Shown here one piece after another: positions 21,364 to 22,185 of a stretch of 22,185 bases of DNA (its first letter is position 1; each line of letters starts with the position of its first letter). The stretch comes from an uncultured Eubacteriales bacterium (GTDB lineage Bacteria > Bacillota > Clostridia > Oscillospirales > Oscillospiraceae). Position numbers and translations under genes: made by a program. The stretch is taken from the NCBI GenBank assembly GCA_900552475.1, contig USAC01000029.1, forward strand, positions 1 to 22,185. The letters run 5' to 3'. Below the pieces are notes generated by a model. It did no database searches and had not been told where the DNA came from. It saw nothing but the letters and a program-made list of their open reading frames with translations.

Positions 21364-22011
21364 GTGGAGATTGTGTATCAGGACAGGCGGATCGTCGTGG
21401 CGGTGAAGCCGTCGGGCGTTCTGTCGACGGATGAGCCGGGCGGCGCGCCGGAGCTGCTGCGCGCGCAGCTCGGCACGGAGTGCATCCGCACGGTGCACCG
21501 GCTCGACGCGCAGGTCGCGGGGCTGATGGTCTTTGCGCGCTCGGCCAGAGCGGCGTCCATCCTCTCCGAACAGGTGCGCGAGCGCCGGTTCGGGAAGGAA
21601 TACCTCGCCGTCGTCCACGGCGAGCCGCCGGAGGAGCGCGGCGTGCTGCGCGACCTGCTCGGGCGCGACGGCGCGCGGCGGATGACGTATGTGGCGCGGG
21701 AGCCGGGGCGTGATGTGCGGGAGGCGGAGCTTGCCTACGAGACGGTCGACCGGCGCGGCGGGCTGAGCCTTGTGCGTATCCGGCTGCACACCGGGCGGAC
21801 GCACCAGATCCGCGTCCAGTTCGCGAGCCGCGGCCTGCCGCTGCTCGGCGACGGGAAATACGGCCTGCCCGGCGATCCGGGGCCGATCGCGCTCTGGTCG
21901 TGGCGGCTGCGCTTCACGCATCCGGAGACAGGGCGCGAGATGACCTTCACGCACCAGCCGCCGCCTGTGGCTCCTTGGAGCGGCTTCCATCTGCCGCTGG
22001 CAGGAAGATAA
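21364..22011 (+). CDS. RluA-family RNA pseudouridine synthase
   Basis: 215 residues from GTG 21364, with AAAGGGGG upstream; an ATG at 21359 is out of frame. The catalytic aspartate is Asp48 in VHRLDAQVAGLMVFA, the RluA-type HRLD motif, although the usual TSG behind it is VAG here. VVAVKPSGVLS near the N-terminus and RIRLHTGRTHQIRVQFAS (about 138-155) with GDGKYG are the other family blocks. Family enzymes isomerise uridine to pseudouridine in rRNA or tRNA. There is no S4 RNA-binding domain, and the protein is shorter than RluC/RluD, as in RluA and many short Firmicute paralogues. The target site cannot be told. A shortened repeat copy starts three bases behind the stop. Confidence 0.92.
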   Translation: MEIVYQDRRIVVAVKPSGVLSTDEPGGAPELLRAQLGTECIRTVHRLDAQVAGLMVFARSARAASILSEQVRERRFGKEYLAVVHGEPPEERGVLRDLLGRDGARRMTYVAREPGRDVREAELAYETVDRRGGLSLVRIRLHTGRTHQIRVQFASRGLPLLGDGKYGLPGDPGPIALWSWRLRFTHPETGREMTFTHQPPPVAPWSGFHLPLAGR

Positions 22012-22014
22012 AGA

Positions 22015-22086
22015 CTTCATCAAAAAGGTATAGCCTTTTTGATGAAGGGGTTTCGCTGCGCTGCGGCGCCGTGAACTCTGTAAGAC
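22015..22086 (+). repeat. Modular 3'-flanking repeat, copy 5 (internally deleted)
   Basis: Only the outer modules remain. The 14-bp A-tract/T-tract hairpin (22015-22028 with 22034-22047) and AGGGGTTTCGC are followed almost directly by the end box GTGAACTCTGTAAGAC. The middle hairpin and the AAAGTGTTTTTTGCG core are missing. It lies three bases behind the pseudouridine synthase gene, and its hairpin probably ends that transcript. Confidence 0.75.
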
Positions 22087-22143
22087 ATAAAAGCGCCCCG
22101 GACGTCCGTGAACAGGCCCAGTAAAAACGGACAATAGACAAAA

Positions 22144-22183
22144 CACCCCCTGATGTAGGAAAATAGAACTACATCAGGGGGTG
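22144..22183 (-). terminator. Terminator at the window end, probably of a minus-strand gene beyond it
   Basis: A perfect 15-bp stem (22144-22158 with 22169-22183) and 10-base loop. Read on the minus strand it is followed by TTTTG, so it would end a gene lying to the right of the window; on the plus strand it is cut by the window edge. Confidence 0.7.
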
Positions 22184-22185
22184 CT

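Noticed and set aside
1575..22086. Interpreting the repeat copies as a CRISPR array or insertion sequence
   Set aside because: Copies are kilobases apart, lie in both orientations, have no regular spacers, and contain no transposase or clear terminal inverted repeats.

Overview
The window is a GC-rich, densely packed bacterial chromosome segment with good Shine-Dalgarno sites, sigma-A type promoters and many intrinsic terminators. The gene set (YhaM-type exoribonuclease, DUF3842, CarD-IspD-IspF, a sortase-type surface protein, an SPOR-domain amidase without a signal peptide, hexameric glutamate dehydrogenase, acetate kinase) points to an anaerobic, fermentative Clostridia member. A high-GC Oscillospiraceae-like gut bacterium is my inference; I ran no search. 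I see no tRNA, rRNA, CRISPR array, prophage or insertion sequence.

Layout. 1-1534: the tail of a 2-hydroxyacid-dehydrogenase-like gene overlapping yhaM. 1797-3014 (-): ackA. 3210-5641 (-): a polar amino acid ABC importer operon (binding lipoprotein, permease, ATPase) with ARG-box-like sites upstream. 6034-7330 (+): a membrane zinc-ribbon protein and a flavodoxin-fold reductase. 7420-8067 (-): a cell-wall amidase. 8201-10441 (+): a frameshifted LysR regulator and a PLP trans-sulfuration enzyme. 10697-14164 (-): a large von Willebrand A (VWA) surface protein. 14570-14983 (-): DUF3842. 15371-16723 (-): gdhA, divergent from a phosphoribosyltransferase at 17156-17716 (+). 17718-17931: a decayed reading frame. 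18004-19284 (+): obg. 19470-21180 (-): carD-ispD-ispF. 21364-22011 (+): an RluA-type pseudouridine synthase.

Metabolically the window joins amino acid import, glutamate and sulfur amino acid metabolism, acetate/ATP formation and the last-but-one steps of MEP isoprenoid synthesis. Regulation is suggested by ARG-box-like sites at the importer, paired palindromes at ackA, shared TTGGT motifs between gdhA and the phosphoribosyltransferase, and a hairpin just before the ribosome site of the trans-sulfuration enzyme.

Two things stand out. First, the importer's binding protein appears to be a natural circular permutant: the segment that normally closes the protein lies directly after the lipobox, and the protein stops where that segment should begin. 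Second, five copies of a modular hairpin-rich repeat (about 180-235 bp, one shortened to about 70 bp) sit directly behind gene 3' ends, always in the orientation of the gene before them. They share fixed outer modules and have an exchangeable middle hairpin. A candidate Cys/His metal site inserted after the MIDAS motif of the VWA protein and two single-base homopolymer frameshifts are also notable.
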